A DNA stretch of 38,811 bases from Comamonadaceae bacterium (lineage in GTDB: Bacteria > Pseudomonadota > Gammaproteobacteria > Burkholderiales > Burkholderiaceae_C). Below the pieces are notes generated by a model that ran no database searches, was not told where the DNA came from, and saw nothing but the letters and a program-made list of their open reading frames with translations. The DNA lies in the NCBI GenBank assembly GCA_007280205.1, contig QYPX01000133.1:1-38811 (forward strand), read 5' to 3'. Shown in pieces: positions 8,589 through 15,821 of this stretch. Numbering within the stretch: the first letter of the stretch is position 1; each line of letters begins with the position of its first letter. Made by a program: the position numbers and the translations under genes.

Positions 8589-10952
8589 ATGACCCAGCGT
8601 GCAGCACGATTTGCCTCCCATCCTGTCACCCGGCTCATTCCGGTGGCCGCTGCCATACTCCTGAGCGCCTGTGCCAGCCCACCCGGTGCCGGGGATGCAC
8701 GCACCGCCACCATTGTGCGCACCGCCAACGGCGTGCCCCACATCACAGCGGGAGACCCTGAGACCCTGGCCTACGCCATGGCCTACGCCTACGCGCAGGA
8801 CAACGTTTGCATGACCGCCAACCAACTGGTCACCGTGCGCGGCGAGCGCTCGCGCTACTTTGGCGGAGCAACGCCGGGGCTGCTGGCGCGGCGCATGCTG
8901 CCCAATGAACAGGTTGACTTCTTTATTGCTGCCCACATGGACGATGCGGCGCTGGAGCGTGTCTGGGCCGGCAACGCCAGTGCCGAGTCCCTGGCGCTGG
9001 CACGTGGCGCGGTGGACGGCTACAACCGTTACCTGAGCGACCAGGCCGGCAAGCTGCCAGCGGCCTGTAACGGCCAGCCCTGGGTCAAGCCCATGACCTT
9101 GGCCGAGTTCCGGCGCCAGGCTGAGCTGACGGCCGTGCAGGCCGCCACCGCTGCGCTGGCTGATGCCGTCCTGGGTGCCAGGCCACCGGCGCCCACGGCG
9201 GCTGTTGCATCCACCGTCCCTCTTGCCGACGCCGCAGACGCCATGCGTGAGGCAGGCCTGCTCGACTCGCCACTGGGCTCCAACGCCTGGGCCTTCGGCA
9301 AGGACAGCACGGCCAACAGCCGTGGCCTTTTGCTGGGCAACCCGCACTTTCCATGGGCTGGCGTCAACCGTTTCTGGCAGGTCCATCTCACCATCCCAGG
9401 CAGCCTTGACGTCATGGGCGTGGGTATCGGCAACTTTCCGAATGTGACGATCGGCTTCAACAAGGACGTCGCGTGGTCACATACGGTGTCAACCGGCAAA
9501 CGCTTTACCTTGCACGAGCTGACACTCGCTGCGGGCGACCCGACCACCTACATGGTGGATGGCCAACCGGTCAAGATGAGCTCACGCAGCGTGAGCATTC
9601 AGGTGCGCGGCGCTGACGGCAGCCTGCAGCCAAAGACCACGACGGTCTGGTCAACCCGCTGGGGCCCGGTGCTGGTGGTGCCGCGCGCCGGTCTGAACTG
9701 GACCGCCAAAACGGCCTACGCCATCAAGGATGCCAACCTGGGCAATATGCGGGCAACCGATTCTTCGCTGGGCTTTGCCCGTGCACGCAATGTGCAGGAG
9801 CTGCGTGATGCCATGAAGAACATCGGCACGCCATGGGTCAACACCCTGGCCGCTGACAGGCACGGCAACGCACTCTACGCCGATGTGTCCGCGGTACCTG
9901 ATGTCGATGCGGCACAACTGCAGCGCTGTGCGCCGAGCAAGCCGGCGGCCGCTTTACTACCGGCGGCCGGCCTGGTGGTGCTGGATGGATCCAGGAGCGA
10001 CTGCGACTGGCGCCGCGACCCGAGCTCCGCAGTACCCGGACTCATTGCCTTCGAGCGCATGCCCATGACGGTGCGCAGCGACTGGGTGCACAACAGCAAC
10101 GACAGTTTTTTCTACACCCATCCGCAGCAGCAGTGGTCCGGCATCTCGCCCCTGGTCGGAATTGCCAGCATTTCACGCCCGCGCACGCGTGCCGGACTGA
10201 CCGAGATTCCCGAACTGCTCGCGCGCGGCAAGGTCACGCCCGACGCGGTGCAGCGTCAGCTCTTTGAAAACCACAACTTCATGGCCAGTGTCGTCGTTCC
10301 CGACCTGCTGGCGGCTTGCGCCAACGCCCCGAGCGCAGAAGCCCGCGACGGCTGCACAGCCCTGCGCGGCTGGGACCGCAGCAACAAGCTCGAATCGCGT
10401 GGCGCACATCTGTTCCGTGAGTTCTGGCGCGCAGCGCGCAGCGTGCCAGGTGTTCACCGTCTTGCCTTCGACCCCGCGCAGCCGGTCAGCACCCCGGCCG
10501 GCTTGAAAATGAGCGATGCCGCCGTCGCCGCCAAAGTGTGGGACGCACTGGCCGCAGCCGTCAAGGCGGTGCGCACTGCCGGTTTCGCCCTGGACGCACC
10601 GCTGGCTGCTGTACAGCGCCCACTGATCACCGACGAAGCCATCCCTCTGCACGGTGGTGACGAGTTCGAGGGCGTGCTCAACAACCTGGGCAACCAGTTT
10701 GCGCCAGGCATCAGTGCCAAGGGTCTAACCATCGACTACGGCTCGAGCTACATTCAGACCGTCACCTTCGACGAGCGGGGCCCACTGGCACAGGCCATCC
10801 TGACCTACGGGCAGAGCACCGATCCGGCCTCACCCCACGCCAACGATCAGATGCGATTGTTCTCCCGCAAGGAGTGGCCAACCTTGCCTTTCCATGCCGA
10901 GGATGTGGCAAAGGCCCGTGTCGGTGAAGTGCTGCGGCTGACCCGGCCCTGA
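8589..10952 (+). CDS. penicillin acylase family Ntn-hydrolase, lipoprotein
   Basis: A 787-residue member of peptidase family S45, amidases made as a precursor that cleaves itself into alpha and beta chains. The signal peptide ends ILLSAC, a lipobox, so the protein is probably lipid-anchored. The motif GSNAWAF places the beta-chain N-terminal nucleophile at Ser231, after Gly230; further family motifs are LGNPHFPW, NVTIGFNKDVAWSHTVSTG and NSNDSFF. The overall plan resembles acyl-homoserine lactone acylases (QuiP/PvdQ/AhlM) rather than penicillin G acylase, but the substrate cannot be settled from sequence. The start has GAGG 6 nt upstream. It is divergent from ulaG, sharing its control region, and convergent with the FG-GAP gene, so it stands in the middle of the sugar locus without an obvious enzymatic link. 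Confidence 0.88.
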   Translation: MTQRAARFASHPVTRLIPVAAAILLSACASPPGAGDARTATIVRTANGVPHITAGDPETLAYAMAYAYAQDNVCMTANQLVTVRGERSRYFGGATPGLLARRMLPNEQVDFFIAAHMDDAALERVWAGNASAESLALARGAVDGYNRYLSDQAGKLPAACNGQPWVKPMTLAEFRRQAELTAVQAATAALADAVLGARPPAPTAAVASTVPLADAADAMREAGLLDSPLGSNAWAFGKDSTANSRGLLLGNPHFPWAGVNRFWQVHLTIPGSLDVMGVGIGNFPNVTIGFNKDVAWSHTVSTGKRFTLHELTLAAGDPTTYMVDGQPVKMSSRSVSIQVRGADGSLQPKTTTVWSTRWGPVLVVPRAGLNWTAKTAYAIKDANLGNMRATDSSLGFARARNVQELRDAMKNIGTPWVNTLAADRHGNALYADVSAVPDVDAAQLQRCAPSKPAAALLPAAGLVVLDGSRSDCDWRRDPSSAVPGLIAFERMPMTVRSDWVHNSNDSFFYTHPQQQWSGISPLVGIASISRPRTRAGLTEIPELLARGKVTPDAVQRQLFENHNFMASVVVPDLLAACANAPSAEARDGCTALRGWDRSNKLESRGAHLFREFWRAARSVPGVHRLAFDPAQPVSTPAGLKMSDAAVAAKVWDALAAAVKAVRTAGFALDAPLAAVQRPLITDEAIPLHGGDEFEGVLNNLGNQFAPGISAKGLTIDYGSSYIQTVTFDERGPLAQAILTYGQSTDPASPHANDQMRLFSRKEWPTLPFHAEDVAKARVGEVLRLTRP

Positions 10953-10976
10953 GTGATGCGGCTGTGACTGTCTTTT

Positions 10977-12023
10977 TCAGGCCAGCGCCGTCTGGCTGAC
11001 GAAGTACAGCGCCGCTTCCGCCTTCTCCCGGTTCGCCGCCACGATGATGTCGCGAGTCGCTTCGTGGCGGACGTAAATATTGCTCGGACCGACGCCCTCT
11101 TCTATCACTTCGAGCTCAAACGCCAGCGGATCGTTTTTCGACGCGCGAACATAAAAAAGCTGCTGCTTGCCGCGCCGGCAACCGCCGATGAACACCGGCA
11201 CACCTGCCAGCGTGGTGCCGACCACCACGTGGTAGAACTCGGAGACCTCCGGATGCTCGTAGACCTTGCGGAACTGGCCGTCCATCTTCTTGTAGATGCG
11301 GAACCACGAACCATGAAAGGGTTCGATCGTGGCGAATTCAAGCTCGCCGTCGCCGTCGATGTCGACGGCTGAAATATCGCTGATCGGCCAGTCCATGAAC
11401 TGTTTGACCGTCCAGTCGGCACCCGGGCTCTGCGGCGGCGTCACCTCGAAGGCACCCTGCTCGCAGGTCACCAGCGCCGACATGCGCCCGATTTGCGTGA
11501 GACGGCTAAACCCATGGTTCTTGCTCAGACCATCCTTCAGAACACGGACCTCCAGCGCGCCCTTGCCAGTGAACTCGCCGACCCAGATCTTGCCCGGGTT
11601 CGACCAGTCTTCCTTGGACTCCTTGGTCGTTGCCAGCGTGCAGCCGATGAAGTAATGGCGGCCACCGACGGTCAGCAAATCGAAGCGATGGATGTAGGGC
11701 AGGTGCAGCACGTCGGTGACTTCATAGCCCCGATCAGCGAGCGGGCGCACATGGACGATCTTGGCCTCTTCCCACTGGAACATCTTGAAGAACTTCTGCA
11801 CCGCCAGAAACTCGCCATTGGTTCCCGGAATGGGGACCATCGACATGGTGCCGCCGGGCCCCTCCCAGACCGTGTGGGACTCGGTGTAGTCCACTCCGGT
11901 CCAGGCCAGGCAAGGCCCCTCGCCTTCGGTGGCCAGCAGAATGCGGGGCTCGCCATCGACCTCGATGCAGTTGGCCGAATAAACCCGGTTCATGGTGGTC
12001 AGAAAACGCTTTTCGATCTTCAT
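10977..12023 (-). CDS. cytosolic FG-GAP/VCBS-type beta-propeller protein, function unknown
   Basis: A 348-residue protein with no signal peptide or membrane segment. It has several FG-GAP-like beta blades. The clearest is AVDIDGDGELEFATIEPFHG at 219-238, whose DxDGDGxxE loop usually binds calcium. Similar strand patterns recur near 15-35, 105-130 and 255-295; other notable segments are SKNHGFSR (167-174) and GPSNIYVRH (312-320). Most FG-GAP proteins are secreted, so a cytosolic one inside a sugar locus is unusual. It faces away from the kinase/deoR unit, and its start lies 13 bp from the candidate operator at 12036-12050. It might be an enzyme (propellers occur in lactonases, epimerases and isomerases) or a ligand sensor. 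I do not assign a reaction. Confidence 0.7.
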   Translation of the reverse strand: MKIEKRFLTTMNRVYSANCIEVDGEPRILLATEGEGPCLAWTGVDYTESHTVWEGPGGTMSMVPIPGTNGEFLAVQKFFKMFQWEEAKIVHVRPLADRGYEVTDVLHLPYIHRFDLLTVGGRHYFIGCTLATTKESKEDWSNPGKIWVGEFTGKGALEVRVLKDGLSKNHGFSRLTQIGRMSALVTCEQGAFEVTPPQSPGADWTVKQFMDWPISDISAVDIDGDGELEFATIEPFHGSWFRIYKKMDGQFRKVYEHPEVSEFYHVVVGTTLAGVPVFIGGCRRGKQQLFYVRASKNDPLAFELEVIEEGVGPSNIYVRHEATRDIIVAANREKAEAALYFVSQTALA

Positions 12024-12035
12024 GGAGATACTTTC

Positions 12036-12050
12036 AAACGATCAAATTGA
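12036..12050. promoter_or_regulatory. candidate DeoR-type operator before FG-GAP gene
   Basis: AAACGATCAAATTGA differs at two of 15 positions from the sequence at 8381-8395 in front of ulaG, and has the same orientation and a similar place relative to the minus-strand gene. The core TCAA-A-TTGA is palindromic. It lies 13-27 nt upstream of the start codon at 12023, where a bound repressor would block transcription or ribosome entry. Confidence 0.45.
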
Positions 12051-12129
12051 GACATATATCGGTCAATATGGTTCATTTTATACAGCAGGGATCCGATGAA
12101 GCGCGGACAATGATCACTTCCAGTTCTAC

Positions 12130-12140
12130 AATCAAATCGA
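12130..12140. promoter_or_regulatory. candidate operator before FGGY kinase
   Basis: AATCAAATCGA agrees with the GATCAAWTYGA pattern found before ulaG and the FG-GAP gene at all but the first position. It ends 22 nt before the kinase ATG at 12163. The match is short and its value rests on the other copies. Confidence 0.35.
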
Positions 12141-12162
12141 CGAGAGACTCCTCAAGGTGGGC

Positions 12163-13680
12163 ATGAAAGCGATCATTACCGTCGACATCGGCACCAGCAG
12201 CAGCAGGGCAACCCTGTACGACGCCTGCGGCCATGCGGTGCACCTGGCCCAGCGCGAGAATCTGCCGGTTTTCTTCGATGACGGCAGGGTTGAGCAGGAC
12301 CCGCTGCAATGGCAGCAGGTGCTGCTGGAAACCTTGAAGTCGTGCTCGGAGGCAGCAAGCGCCAAGGGCCTGGAGCCGCTCTGCATCGCCGTCACCGCTT
12401 CGCGCTCATCCGTGATACCAGTGGACAGGCAGGGCACGCCCCTGCATCCGGCGATCATGTGGCAGGACCGGCGCAGCGCCGACATGGCGCAGGCCATGAG
12501 CGACGCCAACGCGCTGGTCTACAGCAAGACCGGCCTGAAGATTTCGCCGGTTTTTTCGGCCGTCAAGATGCGCTGGCTGCGCCAGCAGCGAGCCGACATC
12601 TGGAGCAAAACGCACAAGCTGCTGGGTATTCAGGATTGGGTGATTCACCTGCTCACCGGTCGCTTTGTCACCGACCACAGCTTTGCCAGCCGCACCAACC
12701 TGCTCAACTTGGAAACGCGCTCGTGGGACGCCGAACTGCTGGAACTGTTTGAAGTGCCGGCATCCATGCTTTGTGAGCTGGTGGCGCCGGGCTCGGTGGT
12801 GGGCGGCCTGAGCAAGGCCCTGGCCGCTGCGACCGGACTGCCTGCGGGCCTTGCGGTCGTGTCGGCTGCGGGCGACCAGCAATGCGCAGCACTCGGACTG
12901 GGACTGTTTTCCGGCGAGCGTGCCGTCTCCAACGCCGGCACCGGCTCCTACCTGATCGGGCACAGCGCCAAACCGGCGCTCGACGCTGGCATGCGCCTGG
13001 CCTGCAATGTGTCGGGCGTGCCGGACGCCTACATCGTCGAAGCCGCCGTGCTGACTTCGGGCACGATTTACCGCTGGTTCAAGGAATCTGTCTGCCAGAA
13101 CAACATCGGGCCCGAGCTGAGCTTCGAGCAACTGAACGCCGAGGCTGCCAGCGCCGTGGCCGGCTGCAACGGACTGCTGGCCCTGCCGCATTTCAAGGGC
13201 AGCGGCTCACCCTACTGGGACGCGCAGGCCCGCGGTGTCTTCTTCAACCTCACACTGGGCAGCACGCGCGGCGAGATGGCGCGCGCCATCCTGGAAGGCA
13301 TTGCCATCGAGATGCAGGCCAGCCTGGAACTGGTGGAGACTCTGTGCGGCGCCGTGCAGTCGGTCACGGTCTCGGGTGGCATGAGCAAATCCGACCTTTT
13401 CAACCAGATTCAGAGTGACGTGTTCGAGCGCCCGGTGGTTCGCTTTGACAACACGGAAGCCACTTCGCTGGGCGCATGGATTGCCGCTGCGGTTGCCGTC
13501 GGTCTGGAAGCCAGCTACCCGGCCGCCTTTCTACGCGCCCACAGCGGCAGTCGCTCGATTCGTTACGAACCCAATCCCGCCAACGCGCGCATCTATGCGC
13601 ACCGGCGAGCGCAGTCGCACGCGCTCTACCAGGCGCTGGCCACACCGGCGCTGCGCGAGCTGCTGAACCCACCGGACTGA
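12163..13680 (+). CDS. FGGY-family carbohydrate kinase (xylulokinase/LyxK-like)
   Basis: A 505-residue sugar kinase with both FGGY domains. Phosphate-binding DIGTSSSR is at 8-15, MWQDRR at 99-104, the catalytic-base motif AAGDQQ at 235-240, NAGTGSY at 257-263 and the C-terminal adenosine-site motif SGGMSKSDLF at 404-413. I use ATG 12163, with AAGG just upstream, rather than the in-frame GTG at 12157. FGGY enzymes phosphorylate xylulose, ribulose, glycerol, gluconate and related substrates. With UlaE and UlaF homologues nearby, L-xylulose (or 3-keto-L-gulonate, as proposed for LyxK in the yia pathway) is a reasonable guess. The DeoR gene follows on the same strand after a 167-bp gap that holds a palindromic repeat. 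Confidence 0.88.
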   Translation: MKAIITVDIGTSSSRATLYDACGHAVHLAQRENLPVFFDDGRVEQDPLQWQQVLLETLKSCSEAASAKGLEPLCIAVTASRSSVIPVDRQGTPLHPAIMWQDRRSADMAQAMSDANALVYSKTGLKISPVFSAVKMRWLRQQRADIWSKTHKLLGIQDWVIHLLTGRFVTDHSFASRTNLLNLETRSWDAELLELFEVPASMLCELVAPGSVVGGLSKALAAATGLPAGLAVVSAAGDQQCAALGLGLFSGERAVSNAGTGSYLIGHSAKPALDAGMRLACNVSGVPDAYIVEAAVLTSGTIYRWFKESVCQNNIGPELSFEQLNAEAASAVAGCNGLLALPHFKGSGSPYWDAQARGVFFNLTLGSTRGEMARAILEGIAIEMQASLELVETLCGAVQSVTVSGGMSKSDLFNQIQSDVFERPVVRFDNTEATSLGAWIAAAVAVGLEASYPAAFLRAHSGSRSIRYEPNPANARIYAHRRAQSHALYQALATPALRELLNPPD

Positions 13681-13714
13681 ACCAACATGAGCAAACCCAA
13701 ACAGAGTCAAACCA

Positions 13715-13836
13715 AATACTGTTCACTCAATGTCATTGCGGGCTCGACCCGCAATCCATGTCCCAGGCACGCATGGATGCCGGATGTTGAAACCCCGGAC
13801 CCGATCCGGGGCCGGCATGACAAAGTGAACAGTATT
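13715..13836. repeat. palindromic repeat copy 2 nested in a 13-bp inverted repeat
   Basis: The inner part, 13731-13822, is the 92-bp element also found inverted at 7135-7228: TGTCATTGCGGG start, TTGCGGG-CTCGA-CCCGCAA, TCCATG/CATGGA, CCCCGGA-CCCGA-TCCGGGG and GGCATGACA end. Outside it, AATACTGTTCACT (13715-13727) and AGTGAACAGTATT (13824-13836) are perfect inverted copies. Without the inner element the outer arms would form one compact palindrome between the kinase and deoR. The simplest reading is insertion of the mobile repeat into an existing palindrome, perhaps an operator or terminator. The right arm ends just before the deoR ribosome site GGAG (13837-13840), so folding could affect deoR translation. 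Confidence 0.8.
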
Positions 13837-13847
13837 GGAGTCAAACC

Positions 13848-14621
13848 ATGAAGGTATCGAATTACCGACACAAGAAAATTCTCGAGATGCTGGCACAGCG
13901 CCAATCGGTCTCGGCCGACGAACTCGCTGCCGAGTTCGGCGTCTCCAAGATCACGATCCGGCGCGACCTCGACGCCCTGGCCACGCACAAGCTGCTGGAG
14001 CGCACGCGCGGTGGCGCGATCTCGGTCTCCGGCTTGCGCATGGAAGAATTCTTCGAGGAAAAAGACCATTCAGCCAAACGCGAGAAGAGCCTGATTGGCC
14101 GTTACGTCGCAACGCTGATTTCAGAGAACGAAACCGTTTTTTCCAACGGCGGCTCCACCACGCTGGAAGTGATCCACCATCTGCGTGGCAAAAAGGCCCG
14201 CATCGTCACCAACAACGCCGCCTGCCTGGCGCTCGACCTGGACCCAGAGCAGGAGTTGATCCTGCTTGGCGGTGATTACCGTATTCACTCCAAGTCACTG
14301 GTAGGGGACCTGACCCTGACCGGTCTGCACGGCATTTTTTCCAGCGTCACCGTGCTGGGCATCAACGGCGTCAGCATCAAGAAGGGTTGCACCAGCGCCG
14401 TCAGCACGGAAACCAGCGTCAACAAGGCCATGATCGAGAACTCCAGCGGCAGGGTCATCATCGTGGCCGACCATACCAAGATGAACTGCGTATCGAGTTT
14501 TCTGACCAGCCCCCTGAGCCGGATCGACATGATCGTCACCGACTGGTTGACGCCACTGGCGTTCTGCGAAGAACTGCAGGCCACCGGCGTGCAGGTGGTC
14601 CGGGTGCCGGACGAAGCCTGA
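13848..14621 (+). CDS. DeoR/GlpR-family transcriptional regulator
   Basis: A 257-residue regulator, the normal length for the family. The N-terminal winged helix-turn-helix (residues 5-55) contains SVSADELAAEFGVSKITIRR, with the recognition helix near 32-42. The C-terminal DeoR sensor domain has SNGGSTT (99-105), VTNN (120-123), LLGGDYR and the terminal VADHTK motif, which bind sugar phosphates or related ligands. It follows the FGGY kinase gene and lies between the two arms of the ula-like locus, so it is the natural candidate to control them; UlaR, the E. coli repressor of ulaG, is also of this family. ATG 13848 has GGAG 7 nt upstream. The ligand is inferred to be a phosphorylated intermediate of the pathway. 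Confidence 0.9.
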   Translation: MKVSNYRHKKILEMLAQRQSVSADELAAEFGVSKITIRRDLDALATHKLLERTRGGAISVSGLRMEEFFEEKDHSAKREKSLIGRYVATLISENETVFSNGGSTTLEVIHHLRGKKARIVTNNAACLALDLDPEQELILLGGDYRIHSKSLVGDLTLTGLHGIFSSVTVLGINGVSIKKGCTSAVSTETSVNKAMIENSSGRVIIVADHTKMNCVSSFLTSPLSRIDMIVTDWLTPLAFCEELQATGVQVVRVPDEA

Positions 14622-14623
14622 TC

Positions 14624-15004
14624 TCAGGAATGCAGCTGGGGACGGTACGCCTTGTTCAGCTCCACTGCAAGCAACTCAAACTTCTTGTCCAAAGTCCAGA
14701 TCAATGCCTTCTCGCTGAGCAAAGCGCCAGCCAGCAGACTCATGTCGACAAAACCACAGCCTCGGCCGTAGATTTGACGGGCATCCATCATTGCCAGTAA
14801 CTCATCCTGCGTGGCGACAGGTGCACTTTCCAGCTCGGCAAGCATGCCAATGATGGCTTGTCGACCGGGAGGGGTTCCACAAGCCACTTCGGCAACGACG
14901 TAGGGGTGACAGATCACTGCGCCGTCCTCAAGCAGTGCGACCAAATGATCGTTGCGCTGCTTGAAGTGCCCGACCCACACAGAACTGTCGACCAGCACAC
15001 TCAT
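14624..15004 (-). CDS. vapC: VapC-type PIN-domain toxin
   Basis: A 126-residue PIN-domain ribonuclease. The acidic residues expected at the metal site are visible: Asp6 in VDSSVW, Glu39 in VVAEV, Asp87 in GFVDMSLL and Asp106 in TLDKKF. The N-terminal SVLVDSSVWVGHF is typical for VapC. It overlaps the antitoxin gene by 4 nt, the standard antitoxin-first order on the minus strand. It lies 2 bp from the end of the deoR gene and converges with it, so the module separates deoR from ulaF. It is probably an acquired module rather than part of the sugar pathway. Confidence 0.93.
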   Translation of the reverse strand: MSVLVDSSVWVGHFKQRNDHLVALLEDGAVICHPYVVAEVACGTPPGRQAIIGMLAELESAPVATQDELLAMMDARQIYGRGCGFVDMSLLAGALLSEKALIWTLDKKFELLAVELNKAYRPQLHS

Positions 15005-15207
15005 GAAAGCGTTGCCTGTTCACGACGACGCGGCACCATCTCGATCTCTGGCACCGTGCCACCCAGCGCCGCCAGCCGACGCGCGGTCTGCCGCTGAATG
15101 AACGCCTTCACGCACTCTCGAATCAGCTCGGATTTCTCCATGCCGGGCTCGGCCAGGGAAATGGCTTTGTCGAACAAGTGGTCATCAATGGTGAGAGTGG
15201 TTCGCAT
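15001..15207 (-). CDS. vapB: VapB-type antitoxin (ribbon-helix-helix)
   Basis: A 68-residue protein starting MRTTLTIDDHLFDKAISL, the arc-type ribbon-helix-helix DNA-binding N-terminus of VapB antitoxins, followed by KSELIRECVKAFIQRQTARRLAALGG. The C-terminal tail IEMVPRRREQ should wrap the VapC active site. AGGAG lies 9 nt before the ATG. Upstream is a tandem array of GCATCA/TGATGC half-sites (15220-15265) that is likely to be its autoregulatory operator. Confidence 0.92.
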   Translation of the reverse strand: MRTTLTIDDHLFDKAISLAEPGMEKSELIRECVKAFIQRQTARRLAALGGTVPEIEMVPRRREQATLS

Positions 15208-15219
15208 GGCGTGGCTCCT

Positions 15220-15265
15220 GCATCAATAAAGACATCATTTTGCATCAACTTCAACATCATGATGC
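15220..15265. promoter_or_regulatory. candidate VapB operator: two tandem 22-bp units
   Basis: GCATCAA, five variable bases, then ACATCAT and a variable tail occurs twice in direct succession at 15220-15241 and 15242-15263. The second unit ends in TGATGC, so 15242-15265 is also an inverted repeat GCATCA/TGATGC. The array ends 13 bp before the vapB start, overlapping where its promoter must be. Multi-site binding of this sort is typical of RHH antitoxins; binding itself is inferred. Confidence 0.5.
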
Positions 15266-15395
15266 GATTGTCATAAGAAATTGGTCTTGATGACGCTGCT
15301 TGCAAAACCGTCTTCCCGAGTCGACCAAATTTGGATGCCAGGAAGCAGCCGGTGATGGGCGCCGGCTGAGTGCCGACGTTCAGCGCAGCCGTAAG

Positions 15396-15541
15396 CCAAC
15401 CTTGTCGGCACAGGTTGGTGAGGGCCGATGACAGCAGGACAGATGGCTCCACTCATGTCCCCCGCAGAGGGCTGCGCCCTCTGCTCCTTGACTTGGCAAA
15501 ACCCCAAGTCCACGTTGCACCATCCGTCCCGCTGTCATCGG
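15396..15541. repeat. compound palindromic element with nested hairpins
   Basis: Arms at 15424-15446 and 15519-15541 are inverted copies matching at 21 of 23 positions (GCCGATGACAGC facing GCTGTCATCGGC). Between them are two perfect hairpins: GCAGAGGGC-tgc-GCCCTCTGC at 15464-15484 and GACTTGG-N7-CCAAGTC at 15490-15510. Just outside the left arm is a third, CCAACCT-N9-AGGTTGG at 15396-15418. Single strands would fold into a long stem topped by two stem-loops. No open frame fits it. It could be a miniature inverted-repeat element, a recombination site or a structured RNA; sequence alone does not decide. Confidence 0.6.
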
Positions 15542-15616
15542 CAACGAGCAATGTTGGTTTGCAATGACTCAATACCCATTTGTGTACCCACAATGCTGGC
15601 CGACGCAGGACGGCGT

Positions 15617-15682
15617 GGCGCTCAACGCAGTGAGGTCAAGGAGGAGGCCGAAGGCCGGGGGACACGAACGGAGTTGAGTGCC
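15617..15682. repeat. inverted repeat with inner GGCC hairpin
   Basis: GGCGCTCAAC (15617-15626) and GTTGAGTGCC (15673-15682) are inverted copies matching at 9 of 10 positions. Between them lies GGCCGAAGGCC, a short perfect hairpin. It may be part of the same decayed element as the palindrome at 15424-15541. Confidence 0.4.
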
Positions 15683-15821
15683 ATGTCGTCATGCGTCACC
15701 GACGGTCCTGGTATTACGATGGGCTTCTGTTGGTCGCCTGTCGGTGCTCCCTCGGACGAAGTCATCCCAACATTGCCGACCATCGGTCTGTTGATATCAA
15801 CGTCCGGCTTGGAGGGGCGTT

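Larger units (their letters stand above)
15266..15821. other. gene-free stretch between vapBC and ulaF, rich in palindromes
   Basis: I find no convincing gene in these 556 bp. An open frame on the plus strand from 15428 has no recognisable domain and runs into the reverse of ulaF. On the minus strand, short frames (for example around 15271-15513) give low-complexity products and look accidental. What is present is structure: hairpins at 15396-15418 and 15424-15541, an inverted repeat at 15617-15682, and CACCGAC/GTCGGTG arms about 36 bp apart near 15696-15745. The sequence looks like decayed mobile DNA carried with or near the VapBC module. Confidence 0.6.

Noticed and set aside
15396-15800. 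Integron attC sites
   Set aside because: Some palindromes recall attC sites, but I cannot find paired RYYYAAC and GTTRRRY core sites at proper positions, and there is no integrase gene.
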